The notes under the pieces are model-generated. The model saw only the letters and a program-made list of their open reading frames with translations. It was not told where the DNA came from and did no database searches. From Bacteroidota bacterium (lineage in GTDB: Bacteria > Bacteroidota > Rhodothermia > Rhodothermales > UBA10348): 64,000 nucleotides of DNA. The position numbers were made by a program, and so were the translations under genes. How positions within the stretch are numbered: position 1 is the stretch's first letter; each line of letters begins with the position of its first letter. The DNA lies in assembly GCA_029262855.1 (NCBI GenBank), contig JAJCYP010000015.1:1-64000 (forward strand). Reading direction: 5' to 3'. Positions 50,216-60,843 of the stretch are shown piece by piece.

Positions 50216-52753
50216 CTAGGCCTCCTTCCCTGTGTCGGTTGCGTCATCGGCCACGGGAACGGCCTCGGCAACTGCATCCGTGGACTCGGCGGCAGGCGCC
50301 TCTTCCACGACGGCTTCAGCCACGGCTTCTTCGGCGTCAGCGGTTTCAGCCTCGGCTTCGTCGGCCGGCTCTGCCTTGGCCTTGGCCTTCGACTTCGGCT
50401 TGGCTTTTGCCGCGGGCTTGGCTTCTGTCGCGGGCTTGGCTTTGTCGGGTGCCTCGTCCTTTGCCTCTTGAGCCTCCATCTTGGCCTTCAGCGCCTCGAG
50501 GCCGCTCAGTTCACCCAGCGTGGTCGGGCCAGTGGCCGACTCATCGTGCGTGTACTTGGCGACGCTCTGGGCCTCTTCCTGACGCTCACGACGCTTCTCG
50601 GCGCGCTCTGCCCGGACAGCCTGGAACTGCTCTTCGCGCTGAGACGCGATCTCGGAGACGGTGATCTCCTTGTTAGCCATGTCAAAGCGGATGATGCGCA
50701 CGACTTCCAGTTTGTCGCCTTCGTGGTACGAGGCGTCAAAGGATGCCGAGTTCTTCAGCTCAGCCACCGGCATGAATGCTTCCACATCCATGGGCAGTTC
50801 GACGACGACTCCGCGGTCCTCGACCCGGATGACCGTGGCCTCCGAATCGGTACCGACGGCGTACATCTGCTGGAACTGGTTCCAAGGATTGGTGTCAACC
50901 TGCTTGTGACCCAACGAGATGCGACGATCATCCGAATCGATATTCAGAACGACGACGTCCAACTCCTGGCCCTTCTTCACCATCTCCGAGGGATGGCGAA
51001 CCTTCTTGGTCCAGGACAAGTCACTGATGTGAACAAGACCGTCGATGCCCGGCTCGATCTCAACAAATACACCGAAGTTGGTGATGTTGCGAACGCGACC
51101 GCGCATGACCGTTCCGGGCGGATACCGGTCGGCGATGTTTTCCCAGGGATCCGGCTCCAGCTGTTTCATGCCGAGCGAGATCTTCTTCCCGTCGTGGTCG
51201 ATGTTGAGAATCTTGACGTTCACAACCTGACCAAGTGCGACCATCTGACTGGGGTGGCGAATATGCTCGGTCCAACTCATCTCTGAGATGTGGACCAGGC
51301 CTTCGATGCCCTTCTCCAGTTCGACGAACGCGCCGTAATCCGTGATGGAGACCACCTTCCCTTCGACCTGGGTCTCGGGAGCGTACTTCTCCATGATGTT
51401 CTCCCACGGGTGCTCCTGCAGCTGCTTGAGACCCAGGGATATGCGCTGGCGCTCCTTGTCGTAGTCCAAGACCACCACGTTGAGCTTGTCATCCAGCTGA
51501 ACCAACTCGGACGGGTGCGTGACCCGGCCCCAGGAAAGGTCCGTGATGTGGAGGAGTCCGTCGACGCCACCGAGATCGATGAAGACACCGAAATCGGTGA
51601 TGTTCTTGACTGTACCCTCGAGAATTTGCCCCGGCTCCATGGTGGAGAGGATGGTCTCGCGCTGCTTCTGAAGGTCCTTCTCGATGAGGGCCTTGTGCGA
51701 GACAACGATGTTCTCGTTGGCAGGGTTGAGCTTGACGATCTTGAATTCCATTCGCTTGTCCAGGTACGCGTCGAAGTCGCGCACGGGGCGGACATCGATC
51801 TGCGATCCCGGAAGGAAGGCTTCGAGGCCTTCGAACAGCTCAACGATCATACCGCCCTTGATGCGGCGAACGATGGTACCCTCGAGAACGGTTTCGCCCT
51901 CGAATGCATCCTCGATCTTGCGCCAGCGGCGAACCGTGTCGGCCTTCGACTTGGACAGCACGAGCTGACCGAGACGGTCCTCCATGCGTTCCAGGAAGAC
52001 TTCGACTTCGTCGCCAATGGCCAAGTCCTCATCGAACTCGTTCTTGGCAACAATGCCGTCACTCTTGAACCCGATGTCGATGACGACATCCTTGTCGCCG
52101 ATAGCAACAATCTTGCCTGAGACGATCTCCTGCTCTTCCACCTTGGTGAAAGTGCCCTCAACCAGTTCACGAAGCTTGTCGTATCCGTCGCCACTGGCGA
52201 ACTGCTGCGAGTCCTCCGCAGGCTCGTCGAGTTCGTGCAGTTGGTAGACCCGGCCCGTGATCTCGCCGGTGAAACCCAGCGAGGTACGCTTCGGAGTCCC
52301 GGCGGGACCTTCGTCTGATACTGCGACTGGGACCTCTTCGACGGCCGCCACTTCAGCAGGAGCTTCCTCAGCAACGGCCTCGGCGGGTGCAGTCTCTTCG
52401 ACGGCCGCCACTTCGACAGGAGCTTCTTGGCCAGCAGCCTCTGGAGCCTCTTCCGATGGGGTCTCTTCGACGGCCGCCATTTCGACTACGGCCTCGGCAG
52501 CAGGTTCGGCGGGGGCGAGTTCGGCGGCAGCAGGTTCGGCGGGGGCGGGGGCCTCTTCGGCGGGGGCCTCTGCCTCCGGTGCCTCCTCGGTGGCCGGCCT
52601 GCTCGATTCAGGGGTTTCCGTGGCGGCTTCAGCGGCCACTTCCTCGGGGATCTCCGTGGGTTCGGCGGTTGCTACTTCAGCTGTCGCCTCTGCCCCGGTT
52701 TCTTGGACTGCCATATCGGCGGCAGCATCCGTTTTTTGCTGTTCGTCAGCCAT
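50216..52753 (-). CDS. rpsA: 30S ribosomal protein S1, extended
   Basis: Unwinds and holds mRNA on the 30S subunit. 845 residues against 557 in E. coli. The first 150 or so are Ala/Glu/Pro/Val-rich and acidic. Six S1 domains follow, for example GKIVAIGDKDVVIDIGFKSDG, GTVKNITDFGVFIDLGGVDGLLHITDLSWGRV, GKVVSITDYGAFVELEKGIEGLVHISEMSWTE and GRVRNITNFGVFVEIEPGIDGLVHISDLSW. The C-terminal 110 residues are Ala/Lys/Glu-rich. Its order after cmk is the conserved cmk-rpsA arrangement. A strong terminator follows. Confidence 0.95.
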   Translation of the reverse strand: MADEQQKTDAAADMAVQETGAEATAEVATAEPTEIPEEVAAEAATETPESSRPATEEAPEAEAPAEEAPAPAEPAAAELAPAEPAAEAVVEMAAVEETPSEEAPEAAGQEAPVEVAAVEETAPAEAVAEEAPAEVAAVEEVPVAVSDEGPAGTPKRTSLGFTGEITGRVYQLHELDEPAEDSQQFASGDGYDKLRELVEGTFTKVEEQEIVSGKIVAIGDKDVVIDIGFKSDGIVAKNEFDEDLAIGDEVEVFLERMEDRLGQLVLSKSKADTVRRWRKIEDAFEGETVLEGTIVRRIKGGMIVELFEGLEAFLPGSQIDVRPVRDFDAYLDKRMEFKIVKLNPANENIVVSHKALIEKDLQKQRETILSTMEPGQILEGTVKNITDFGVFIDLGGVDGLLHITDLSWGRVTHPSELVQLDDKLNVVVLDYDKERQRISLGLKQLQEHPWENIMEKYAPETQVEGKVVSITDYGAFVELEKGIEGLVHISEMSWTEHIRHPSQMVALGQVVNVKILNIDHDGKKISLGMKQLEPDPWENIADRYPPGTVMRGRVRNITNFGVFVEIEPGIDGLVHISDLSWTKKVRHPSEMVKKGQELDVVVLNIDSDDRRISLGHKQVDTNPWNQFQQMYAVGTDSEATVIRVEDRGVVVELPMDVEAFMPVAELKNSASFDASYHEGDKLEVVRIIRFDMANKEITVSEIASQREEQFQAVRAERAEKRRERQEEAQSVAKYTHDESATGPTTLGELSGLEALKAKMEAQEAKDEAPDKAKPATEAKPAAKAKPKSKAKAKAEPADEAEAETADAEEAVAEAVVEEAPAAESTDAVAEAVPVADDATDTGKEA

Positions 52754-52895
52754 GATGCGTAAACCGACTCGCTGACACGCGCAAAACAGGGAACAGCTGC
52801 TGCCATGAGTCTTCTGGAATGTTTAGTTACGATGATCGCAGCCTCCCTGGGGCCGCCCGTAATCTGTCCGGAACACAATCCCGTACAGACTGCGC

Positions 52896-53570
52896 TCATA
52901 CACGACCCTTTCGCCTGCGTTCCCCTGCCAGGGCAACAATCTGGGCTACCTGATCGGCGAAGGAAATGGAAGTGGTGTCGATTTCCACCGCGTCTGGGGC
53001 GCGCCGCAGCGGGGACGCCTCGCGGGTGGAGTCATTCCGATCACGTTGCGCCATTTCCTTCCGCACGGCACCCTCTTCCCCATCCCCCATCTGAGCTGTG
53101 CGGCGAGCCGCGCGTACCCGGAGATCTGCGGTCAAGAACACCTTCAGTTCGGCATTCGGAAACACGACGGTTCCTATGTCTCGGCCCTCCAGCACCACGC
53201 CGCGTCCCTCAGCCGACTCGGATTCCGCCATGCGTCGCTGCTCCTCCACCATCCGAGCGCGGACGGGCTCGAGCTGACTGACCCGGCTGGACATGGCCGT
53301 GACCTCGGGTGTTCTGATCAAATCGGAAACGTCCTCGCCTGACAAGCGCACGGTCAATCCGTCCGCACCGGGCACCATTTCCATGTTCAGGTTGGACAGG
53401 GCGTCCGGGGTCGCCTCAAGGCTCGCCTCGAGTCCCTGCCGGATGAACTGCAGTGCTACCGCCCGATACATGGCGCCGGTATCCAGATAGAAGAACCCGA
53501 GTCGGCGGGCCACTGCTCTGGCCGTGGTGCTTTTCCCTGAGCCTGCTGGCCCATCAATGGCGATGATCAT
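52896..53570 (-). CDS. cmk: Cytidylate kinase
   Basis: Phosphorylates CMP and dCMP. 224 residues with the P-loop IDGPAGSGKSTTARAVARRLG (about 4-24), YLDTGAMYRAVAL (about 29-41), GVVLEGRDIGTVVFPNAELKVFLTA (about 128-152) and a lid segment with RVRAARRTAQ and AQRDRNDSTREASPLRRAPDA. It precedes rpsA by 142 bases, in which I see no clear promoter or terminator. Divergent from the TrmH-family gene. Confidence 0.95.
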   Translation of the reverse strand: MIIAIDGPAGSGKSTTARAVARRLGFFYLDTGAMYRAVALQFIRQGLEASLEATPDALSNLNMEMVPGADGLTVRLSGEDVSDLIRTPEVTAMSSRVSQLEPVRARMVEEQRRMAESESAEGRGVVLEGRDIGTVVFPNAELKVFLTADLRVRAARRTAQMGDGEEGAVRKEMAQRDRNDSTREASPLRRAPDAVEIDTTSISFADQVAQIVALAGERRRKGRV

Positions 53571-53686
53571 GGATTAATCGTCTATTGCGTCAAAAGCTAT
53601 CCCGGGACGTCGAACTCCGGCAGGGTCCGTCCGGTAGAAGCCGTGAATATCAAGGTGCAAGATCTCGGCCGAGACGGCCGCTGCCC

Positions 53687-54229
53687 GTGCGAAAACTCAG
53701 TACACAAGAAATCGGCCGAGTGGATCCAGCGCAACTGGCCGGATCCCAACGACATCCCGTGTCGATTGTTGTCGAGAACGTGCGATCGGCATTCAACGTG
53801 GGCGCGATACTGAGGACGGCAGATGCCCTACGCGCGGCGCACGTCTATCTCACCGGATACTCCCCAGACGGAGATCATCGGGGCGTGCACAAGGCCGCAC
53901 TCGGCGCCCAGGAAACCGTCCCCTGGAGCAGGGTCCCCGATGCAGCCGGACTCATCCAGAGCCTCCGGAATTCCGGTCATACCTTGGCGGCCGTGGAAAT
54001 AACCGACACGCCCACGCAGCCAGGTGACCTGACTCTGGCCCGATTCCCACTCGTTCTCGTGGTCGGCAATGAGGTTCACGGTGTGTCTGTCCAGGCCCTC
54101 TCGCTATGTGACATTGCCATCGAAGTACCCCAGTATGGCGCAAAGCATTCCCTCAATGTATCCGTCGCCCTTGGTATTGTGGGGTACGACGTGGTCCGTC
54201 GCTGGCACAAACTGAATCCCTCCGCCTGA
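53687..54229 (+). CDS. TrmH/SpoU-family RNA 2'-O-methyltransferase
   Basis: 180 residues of SPOUT trefoil-knot fold. A GTG start at 53687 gives an N-terminus RKLSTQEIGRVDP that matches the family form common in Bacteroidota; a TTG at 53585 would add 34 unrelated residues. Motif 1 is VVENVRSAFNVGAILRTADAL, motif 2 LVVGNEVHGVS, motif 3 IEVPQYGAKHSLNVSVALGIV. It methylates a ribose 2'-OH of tRNA or rRNA; target unknown. Its stop shares one base with the mutA start. Confidence 0.88.
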   Translation: MRKLSTQEIGRVDPAQLAGSQRHPVSIVVENVRSAFNVGAILRTADALRAAHVYLTGYSPDGDHRGVHKAALGAQETVPWSRVPDAAGLIQSLRNSGHTLAAVEITDTPTQPGDLTLARFPLVLVVGNEVHGVSVQALSLCDIAIEVPQYGAKHSLNVSVALGIVGYDVVRRWHKLNPSA

Positions 54230-55467
54230 TGTTGCCCGACTCCTCAGAATCTCCGCGGTTGAAAGACCACTTTCCGCTTCCCTCCCTGGAGGCCTGGGAG
54301 GCGCGGGCCTGCAAGGACCTCGGTATCAGTACCCTGGCTGAGTCGGCGTGGGGTCCGGAGGGCGGGCCTTCCGTCCCCCCTTTGACCCGCTCGGTTGCCC
54401 CGGTCCCGATCCGGACCAGGCCGGGCTGGCGCTATGCCGAGCTTGTGGATGCGCAGCTTCCGGGACAGGCGGCTCTCGGCCTGCGTGACGCCTCGGGAGG
54501 AGCGGCCGATCTCGCGATTCTCCACTGTGGCGCTGGTGGACTGCCGATACGCCTCCTTCCCGATGTGATGCGTTCGACGCAGCTTCCTGTCGCTATTTCG
54601 GCGGGGGGCCTGTCGAAGGAGTCTGCGCAGATCCTGGCCCAGACACATTGCGTGGGATATCTGGTGGATCCGATTGCGGGCCATCTGCGCGGGGAGTCCG
54701 AGACAGACCTGCGATCCGCAGTCGACTCACCCCTCTCGGAGACCGGTCGCCGGTGCTACGCCGTGGACCTTCGAGCATGGGAGGAAGCGGGAGCCCCACC
54801 GGTCTATCTGGCTGCGGTTGCCTTTGCCGCTGTCGCCGACTGGATGGCGGCCCTCACCGAGCACGGAATGAACGGGAATGACGCCGCGGCCAGGCTCAGT
54901 GTCATCGTGCCGGCCAGCCATGAACTATTTCCGACAATCGCGCTGTTGCGGGCTGTTCGGGCCGGGCTGGCCAGGGTCCTGCGCGGGTTTGAGGCCTCAG
55001 CCGCCATCCCCATTGTGGGGGTCACCGCAGCTGCGGCACTGGAAGAGCGCGATCCGTATACAAACCTGATCCGGACCACCACCGCGGCGGTCGCCTCGGT
55101 GATCGGTGCGGTCGACTTCCTTTCCATTCGACCGTTTGACACAGTCGATACCTCGGAAGGCGATCGGGGCCGGCGCCTGGCGAGAAATATTGCCCATCTC
55201 CTCCGCCACGAGGGACACCTGGACAAGGTGGCTGATCCGGCTGCGGGATCCTTCTATGCGGAAGCCATGACGAGGGAACTGGGCGCGACAGCCTGGGACC
55301 TTTTTGCCGACTGGGAGACGCAGGGTGGCCTCACGGCCGTCCTTTCGAGCCTTGAGCTTGCAGAGATGCTCGGCACCTTCAGATCCGAACGGGAGCGGAA
55401 TCTGGAGAGCGGACAGATCAAAAGAATCGGCGTGAACCACTACGTGGAAGGTGAGGTGAGCGTATGA
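54229..55467 (+). CDS. mutA: Methylmalonyl-CoA mutase small subunit, short form
   Basis: 412 residues covering only the substrate-barrel part ([12 protein letters not shown] near 65; [54 protein letters not shown] at about 300-350). It ends at [15 protein letters not shown]. Usual bacterial small subunits are about 600 residues or more, with a second, cobalamin-domain-like half that is missing here. It should pair with the large subunit and stabilise it rather than catalyse. It overlaps mutB by four bases. Confidence 0.88.
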   Translation: MLPDSSESPRLKDHFPLPSLEAWEARACKDLGISTLAESAWGPEGGPSVPPLTRSVAPVPIRTRPGWRYAELVDAQLPGQAALGLRDASGGAADLAILHCGAGGLPIRLLPDVMRSTQLPVAISAGGLSKESAQILAQTHCVGYLVDPIAGHLRGESETDLRSAVDSPLSETGRRCYAVDLRAWEEAGAPPVYLAAVAFAAVADWMAALTEHGMNGNDAAARLSVIVPASHELFPTIALLRAVRAGLARVLRGFEASAAIPIVGVTAAAALEERDPYTNLIRTTTAAVASVIGAVDFLSIRPFDTVDTSEGDRGRRLARNIAHLLRHEGHLDKVADPAAGSFYAEAMTRELGATAWDLFADWETQGGLTAVLSSLELAEMLGTFRSERERNLESGQIKRIGVNHYVEGEVSV

Positions 55468-57641
55468 GACCGGACTTCACCCGCTCCAACCCGTTTCTCG
55501 AGACGTCGGTTGTCGAGCCGCGGCCAGGGGGCGAGCCGGGGCCGAGGGGCAAACCGCAGGCCGCAGCGGAACCCACCTACGTGACCGCGGAGCGCATTCA
55601 CTTACGTGCCCGCTACACTGCGGAGGACCTGTCCCCCGTGGAACACGGGAGCTATTTATCTGGTGTCCCGCCGTTCTTGGGCGGACCCTACCACAGTATG
55701 TATCTGAGCCGGCCCTGGACCATCCGGCAGTACGCCGGATTCTCAACGGCCCGCGAGTCGAACGCATTCTACCGACGAAATCTTGCGGCCGGCCAGCGCG
55801 GGCTGTCCGTGGCCTTCGACCTTGCCACCCATCGCGGATATGACTCGGATCATGCGCGCGTGACCGGTGACGTCGGGAAGGCTGGTGTGGCGGTGGATTC
55901 CGTGGAGGACATGAAGCTCCTCTTCGACCAGATTCCACTGGATCGCATGTCGGTCTCGATGACCATGAACGGCGCGGTATTGCCGGTGATGGCCTTCTAT
56001 ATCGTGGCGGCCGAGGAGCAGGGGATTTCGATCGATTCGCTCCGCGGCACCATCCAGAATGACATCCTGAAGGAGTTCATGGTCCGCAACACCTACATCT
56101 ATCCGCCGGGACCCTCGATGCGGATCGTGGGCGACCTGATGCGATACACCGCGGAGAGGATGCCCCTCTTCAACTCGATTTCGGTGAGCGGGTATCACAT
56201 CCACGAAGCGGGAGCAACGGCGGACATCGAACTCGCATATACGCTGGCAGATGGGTTGGAATATCTCCGCACCGGCCTTGATGCCGGTCTGGACATCGAT
56301 GCCTTCGCCCCCCGCATCTCTTTCTTCTTTGCGGTGGGCATGCACCACCTCATGGAGGTGGCGAAACTTCGCGCGGCGCGGCTGCTCTGGGCCCGCCTGG
56401 TCAAGCCCTTTGGCCCCTCGAAGGAGCGTTCGATGACGCTGCGCACCCATTGCCAGACCTCGGGGTGGAGCCTTACTGCCCAGGACCCCTTCAACAACGT
56501 CGCGCGGACAACGCTCGAGGCGATGGCGGCCGTGCAGGGACATACGCAATCGCTGCATACAAACGCCCTGGATGAAGCCCTGGCCCTGCCGTCGGACTTC
56601 TCCGCGCGAATCGCCCGAAATACCCAACTCGTCCTCCAGCATGAGACCGGTCTGACCAAGGCCATCGATCCGTGGGCCGGATCCTACTATGTCGAGCGGT
56701 TGACCCACGACCTGATGGCGCAGGCCTGGCGCCACATCCAGGAGGTCGAGGCCGTCGGAGGCATGGCCCGAGCCATCGAGAAGGGTCTGCCGAAGCGCCG
56801 AATCGAGGAGGCGGCGGCCCGCCGCCAGGCGCGGATCGACTCCGGCCTCGACGTGATCGTGGGAATCAATCGCTTCCGGTCCGACGAGGCCGAAGACATC
56901 GACCTGCTGGAGGTGGACAACGACGCCGTTCGGGTTGAGCAATTGGAGAGATTGGCGGCACTCAAGGCCTCTCGGGATTCCGAGGCAGTCGAAAACGCAC
57001 TCCACGAACTCCGGGAAGGAGCCCGCTCCAGCACCAATCTCCTGGATCTGGCCGTTCAGGCCGCGCGCGTCCGGGCTACCCTTGGAGAGATCTCATCGGC
57101 CCTCGAGGACGTGTTTGGACGGTATGTAGCCGATATTCCAACCATATCAGGCGTGTTTGCGGCGGAAATGATCGACAACAAGGAGTTTGGAGAGGCCAGG
57201 GCTCGGGCCGATCGGTTTGCATCCCGGCATGGAAGGCGCCCCAGGATTCTGGTAGCAAAACTCGGCCAGGATGGGCACGATCGTGGTGCGCGGGTCGTGG
57301 CGACCGCATTTGCGGACGTCGGCTACGATGTGGACGTCGGTCCCCTCTTCCAATTGCCCGAGGAGGCCGCCAGACAGGCGGTGGAGAATGACGTCCACGT
57401 CGTCGGCGTCTCAAGCCTGGCGGGCGGACACAAGACGCTGGTTCCTCAGATCATCCAGGCACTGAGCACGCTCGGGCGGCCAGACATTCTTGTGGTCGTT
57501 GGCGGCGTCATCCCGCCGAACGACTACGCGGCGCTGTTCGCATCCGGAGTCGCCGCGGTGTTTGGCCCCGGAACGGTGCTGTCCGATGCGGCGGTAGAAC
57601 TCGTCGACCTGATAGACTCCCGACAGACCAACGATGCCTGA
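55464..57641 (+). CDS. mutB: Methylmalonyl-CoA mutase large subunit (adenosylcobalamin-dependent)
   Basis: Interconverts succinyl-CoA and (R)-methylmalonyl-CoA. 725 residues. The substrate barrel has [24 protein letters not shown] (about 76-99) and [18 protein letters not shown] (about 112-129). The C-terminal cobalamin domain carries the base-off motif D-x-H-x2-G (GQDGHDRG, about 606-613) and [13 protein letters not shown]. The preceding small subunit and the following MeaB chaperone complete the module. The B12 source is not in the window. Confidence 0.95.
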   Translation: MRPDFTRSNPFLETSVVEPRPGGEPGPRGKPQAAAEPTYVTAERIHLRARYTAEDLSPVEHGSYLSGVPPFLGGPYHSMYLSRPWTIRQYAGFSTARESNAFYRRNLAAGQRGLSVAFDLATHRGYDSDHARVTGDVGKAGVAVDSVEDMKLLFDQIPLDRMSVSMTMNGAVLPVMAFYIVAAEEQGISIDSLRGTIQNDILKEFMVRNTYIYPPGPSMRIVGDLMRYTAERMPLFNSISVSGYHIHEAGATADIELAYTLADGLEYLRTGLDAGLDIDAFAPRISFFFAVGMHHLMEVAKLRAARLLWARLVKPFGPSKERSMTLRTHCQTSGWSLTAQDPFNNVARTTLEAMAAVQGHTQSLHTNALDEALALPSDFSARIARNTQLVLQHETGLTKAIDPWAGSYYVERLTHDLMAQAWRHIQEVEAVGGMARAIEKGLPKRRIEEAAARRQARIDSGLDVIVGINRFRSDEAEDIDLLEVDNDAVRVEQLERLAALKASRDSEAVENALHELREGARSSTNLLDLAVQAARVRATLGEISSALEDVFGRYVADIPTISGVFAAEMIDNKEFGEARARADRFASRHGRRPRILVAKLGQDGHDRGARVVATAFADVGYDVDVGPLFQLPEEAARQAVENDVHVVGVSSLAGGHKTLVPQIIQALSTLGRPDILVVVGGVIPPNDYAALFASGVAAVFGPGTVLSDAAVELVDLIDSRQTNDA

Positions 57642-58716
57642 TCACCGGAAGGAGTCCAGCCAGCGCGTCGGTTCAGCGAGTGGGGCGAGAAATCCTGCGC
57701 TGGGCCCATCGGTTCGTGCCGTCCCCTCCCTGGACGCGTTGGTTGACGGTCTGAAAGCCGGAGATCGGGCGATGCTCGGGCAGGCCCTCAGCCTTGTGGA
57801 GAGTACCCTCCCCGCCGATCAGGAAAGGGCCTCCACTCTTCTCTCGACGATTGGCACATCTGCCGGCGACGATACGCTGCGGATCGCAATCTCCGGTGCC
57901 CCCGGTGTCGGCAAGAGTACGCTGATCGACGCACTCGGCACCTGGTTGACGGCATCCGGGCACCGCGTGGCTGTTCTGGCCATAGATCCGACGTCCGCCC
58001 GGACCGGAGGCAGCATTCTCGGAGACAAGACCCGAATGCCACGCCTGGCCGTGGACGAGAAGGCCTTCATTCGGCCAAGCCCGACAAGCGGCACACTCGG
58101 AGGGGTGGCGAGGGCGACCCGCCCGGCTATATCCGTTCTCGAAGCGGCCGGATACGACATCATCCTGCTCGAAACCGTTGGCGTCGGTCAGTCCGAGACT
58201 TCGGCCCGGGACATGTCAGACTTCTTCCTGCTCCTCTCGCTCGCAGGCGCGGGAGACGAACTCCAGGGCATCAAGCGAGGAATCGTCGAAGTGTCCGACA
58301 CGGTAGTCATCACGAAGGCCGACGGTACCAATAGAGAGGCCGCTGCCGGGGCAGCCGCCCGCCTCCGCTCGGCACTGCGCCTCTTCCCTCAGGATGGATC
58401 AGGCTGGCGTCCACGGGTGCTGACCTGTTCCGCTACTGAGGCCGAGGGACTCGAGGAAATCTGGACGGCCGTTTCGGACTACAGACGAACCGCCCTTGAG
58501 ACGGGTTCTTGGTCCAATCGCCGAAAAGGCCAGCAGCTGTTGTGGTTCGACGAAGAGGTCCGCACCCGTCGCGAGGCATTGGAGGCCGGGAGCCTTGCCG
58601 CGGTCCGTATGAGACTACGCGGGGAGGTGGCCACAGGGGCAAAGCACCCATTCCTCGCCGCCGCGGAGTTCATCAGCGCAGTCGGAGCGTCGCACGCGGA
58701 ACGACGCAGCCTCTAG
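57634..58716 (+). CDS. meaB: MeaB/ArgK-type GTPase, methylmalonyl-CoA mutase chaperone
   Basis: 360 residues of the G3E P-loop GTPase family: Walker [19 protein letters not shown] (about 88-105), the switch region [30 protein letters not shown] (Walker B/switch II) and the base-specificity motif VITKADGTN. It protects mutase and gates loading of adenosylcobalamin. It overlaps the mutB 3' end by eight bases. Its TAG stop and the TAG stop of convergent gltX share a palindromic CTAG (58713-58716). Confidence 0.94.
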   Translation: MPDHRKESSQRVGSASGARNPALGPSVRAVPSLDALVDGLKAGDRAMLGQALSLVESTLPADQERASTLLSTIGTSAGDDTLRIAISGAPGVGKSTLIDALGTWLTASGHRVAVLAIDPTSARTGGSILGDKTRMPRLAVDEKAFIRPSPTSGTLGGVARATRPAISVLEAAGYDIILLETVGVGQSETSARDMSDFFLLLSLAGAGDELQGIKRGIVEVSDTVVITKADGTNREAAAGAAARLRSALRLFPQDGSGWRPRVLTCSATEAEGLEEIWTAVSDYRRTALETGSWSNRRKGQQLLWFDEEVRTRREALEAGSLAAVRMRLRGEVATGAKHPFLAAAEFISAVGASHAERRSL

Positions 58717-60191
58717 CCGAGCACTTGCGCCGCCCGGCGTAGTCGCCGCGCGCAGGTTTCCGACCCCAACAGCGCCATCATCTCGAAGAGCCCGGGACCC
58801 ATGGTCACTCCACTCACGGCCAGTCGGGCCGGGTGGATGAGTCGGCCTGCACCCACCTCTCGCGTCTCCGTCAGCTGGCGCAGGGCCTGCTCGAAGGCCT
58901 CCGGCGTGTCCTCGATTCCAGCTTCCAGGGTCGCGGCGTAGGCCACGACCAGCTCCGCCGAATCGTCCTTCCAACGCTTCTTGACGCCGTTCTCGTCGTA
59001 GGACATGGGATCGGAGAAGAAGTAGCCCGTGGTGGTAGCAAGTTCGGAGGCGAAGGCCACCCGCTCCTGCATCAGTCCCACCATTTCAGTCACGTAGGCC
59101 GCGTCAACCTCGATCCCAGTTGACGCCAGAGCAGTGGCTGTCCGCTCGGCGAGGTTCGCGACCGGCAAACGGCGGAGGTGTTGCCCGTTGAACCAGGCCA
59201 GCTTCTCCAGATCGAACTGCACCCCGGCGCTGCCGACGCGCTCGAGGGAAAAGACCTCGACCAGCCCGGCCAGATCAAATATCTCGCGGTCATCGCCGGG
59301 GTTCCAGCCCAGCAGAGCCAGGTAGTTGACCAGCGCCTCGGGCTCGTAGCCTGCATCCTGGTACTGCTTGACGAGTACCGGGATGCCCTGTCGCTCTGCC
59401 GCCCGCTTGGAGAGTTTGCCTCCGGTGGGGCTCAGGATCAGCGGCAGGTGAGCCATGGTCGGCGCGGTCCAGCCCAATGCCTCGTAAAGCAGGATGTGCT
59501 TGGGCGTCGATGAGAGCCATTCCTCCCCCCGGATCACGTGGGTGATGCTCATATAGTGGTCATCGACCACGTTCGCCAGATGGTAGGTGGGCATTCCATC
59601 CGACTTGACCAGAATCTGGTCATCGACCACCTCCGAGGCAAAGGAGACCTGATCCCGAACGGCATCGACGAAGCTGATTGTCTTTCCCGGCTCCACGAGC
59701 AGACGTACCACGTGTGGCGTTCCGGTCGCCAGCAGAGTGGCCACATCATCCGGGCTCAGCGTCAGGCTGTTGCGCATGTTGCCGCGGGTATGGCAGTCGT
59801 ACCGTGGCGAAGGATCCTGCGGCGATTTCAGCCGCTCGCGCATTGCGTCCAGCTCTTCCGGCGTATCGAATGCGTAGTACGCCGCGCCGCTATCAACCAG
59901 TTCGCTCGCGTGTCGGAGATACAACGCGGACCGCTCGGACTGACGATAGGGTCCGCACTCGCCCCCGGCCTCCGGACCCTCATCGACATCGAGCCCCGCC
60001 CACTTCAGCGTTGCCAGAATGTCATCCTCGGCATCGGCTACGAACCGCGTGCGGTCGGTGTCCTCGATGCGGAGAATGAACGTGCCGCCGGTTTGCCGTG
60101 CCAGCAGATAGTTATACAGGGCTGTACGGAGACCGCCGATGTGTAAGTAGCCAGTGGGACTCGGTGCAAATCGCACCCGGACCTGGGACAT
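58713..60191 (-). CDS. gltX: Glutamyl-tRNA synthetase
   Basis: 492 residues, class I. The HIGH-type motif is APSPTGYLHIGGLRTALYNY (about 8-27) and the KMSKS-type motif is GGKLSKRAAERQG (about 257-269). LRIEDTDRTR is the conserved glutamate/ATP contact. The C-terminal anticodon-binding helices end at [11 protein letters not shown]. The sequence alone does not tell whether it also charges tRNA-Gln. The 127 bases upstream hold a GC-rich stretch with no convincing terminator. Confidence 0.96.
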   Translation of the reverse strand: MSQVRVRFAPSPTGYLHIGGLRTALYNYLLARQTGGTFILRIEDTDRTRFVADAEDDILATLKWAGLDVDEGPEAGGECGPYRQSERSALYLRHASELVDSGAAYYAFDTPEELDAMRERLKSPQDPSPRYDCHTRGNMRNSLTLSPDDVATLLATGTPHVVRLLVEPGKTISFVDAVRDQVSFASEVVDDQILVKSDGMPTYHLANVVDDHYMSITHVIRGEEWLSSTPKHILLYEALGWTAPTMAHLPLILSPTGGKLSKRAAERQGIPVLVKQYQDAGYEPEALVNYLALLGWNPGDDREIFDLAGLVEVFSLERVGSAGVQFDLEKLAWFNGQHLRRLPVANLAERTATALASTGIEVDAAYVTEMVGLMQERVAFASELATTTGYFFSDPMSYDENGVKKRWKDDSAELVVAYAATLEAGIEDTPEAFEQALRQLTETREVGAGRLIHPARLAVSGVTMGPGLFEMMALLGSETCARRLRRAAQVLG

Positions 60192-60318
60192 GTGGACCAG
60201 CCAATTGTGGGACGATTCGCAAAATACCGTCCCGGCGCGGCCTGTCCGACGCGTTCACGGTGAATCCGCGGACCCGCGCGCAGCGACGGAGGTGGCCGCG
60301 GGCGCATGCCCCGCAGAC

Positions 60319-60843
60319 CTACGGGCCGTCGACAACCCGTGCACTCTCGACCGTCACTCCCGGTGCGATGACGTAGACGGTGTTGAGCACCCCGAATATG
60401 GGCGCCTCCAGATCCACCATCTCCTGCTCCCCGACTACCGTGGACACCGAACCCGCCGGCGCGACGCGAGGCAAATAAAGCCCCAGGATGAACAGGCAGG
60501 CGGCCATGACTACCGTGGTACCCAGACTGACCGATCTGCGCGACTGCCAGAGAGGCTCGCGGTCACCAATGCGATCCACGCGTTCCGCGCGCTCCTTCAC
60601 CTCCGCAAGCCGATCAAAAAAGGCCTCGTCGGCTGACTGCGGCACGGCGATGTATTCCTCGCGTGCCACCCGGCGAAAGGAAAGCACCGAATCCATGCTG
60701 CTGCGGCAGGCCGGGCAGTCGGCGAGATGGCCGAAGAGTGGTCCCTGTGCCGACAGCTCCAGTTCACCATCCAGGTAGCTGTGAAGTGCATCCTCCAGTG
60801 CCGGGCGCCGGTCCTCACCGGCCGTGCAATTCGTGGTTTTCAT
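60319..60843 (-). CDS. zf-HC2 anti-sigma factor, second pair
   Basis: 174 residues. The zinc-finger signature H-x3-C-x2-C is in GHLADCPACRSSMD (about 39-52). One transmembrane helix is at about 127-146 (VSLGTTVVMAACLFILGLYL). Only some 30 residues would be outside, so this is a much shorter sensor region than in the anti-sigma factor at 559. The start overlaps the stop of the ECF sigma gene by four bases. It probably binds that sigma factor. Confidence 0.85.
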   Translation of the reverse strand: MKTTNCTAGEDRRPALEDALHSYLDGELELSAQGPLFGHLADCPACRSSMDSVLSFRRVAREEYIAVPQSADEAFFDRLAEVKERAERVDRIGDREPLWQSRRSVSLGTTVVMAACLFILGLYLPRVAPAGSVSTVVGEQEMVDLEAPIFGVLNTVYVIAPGVTVESARVVDGP

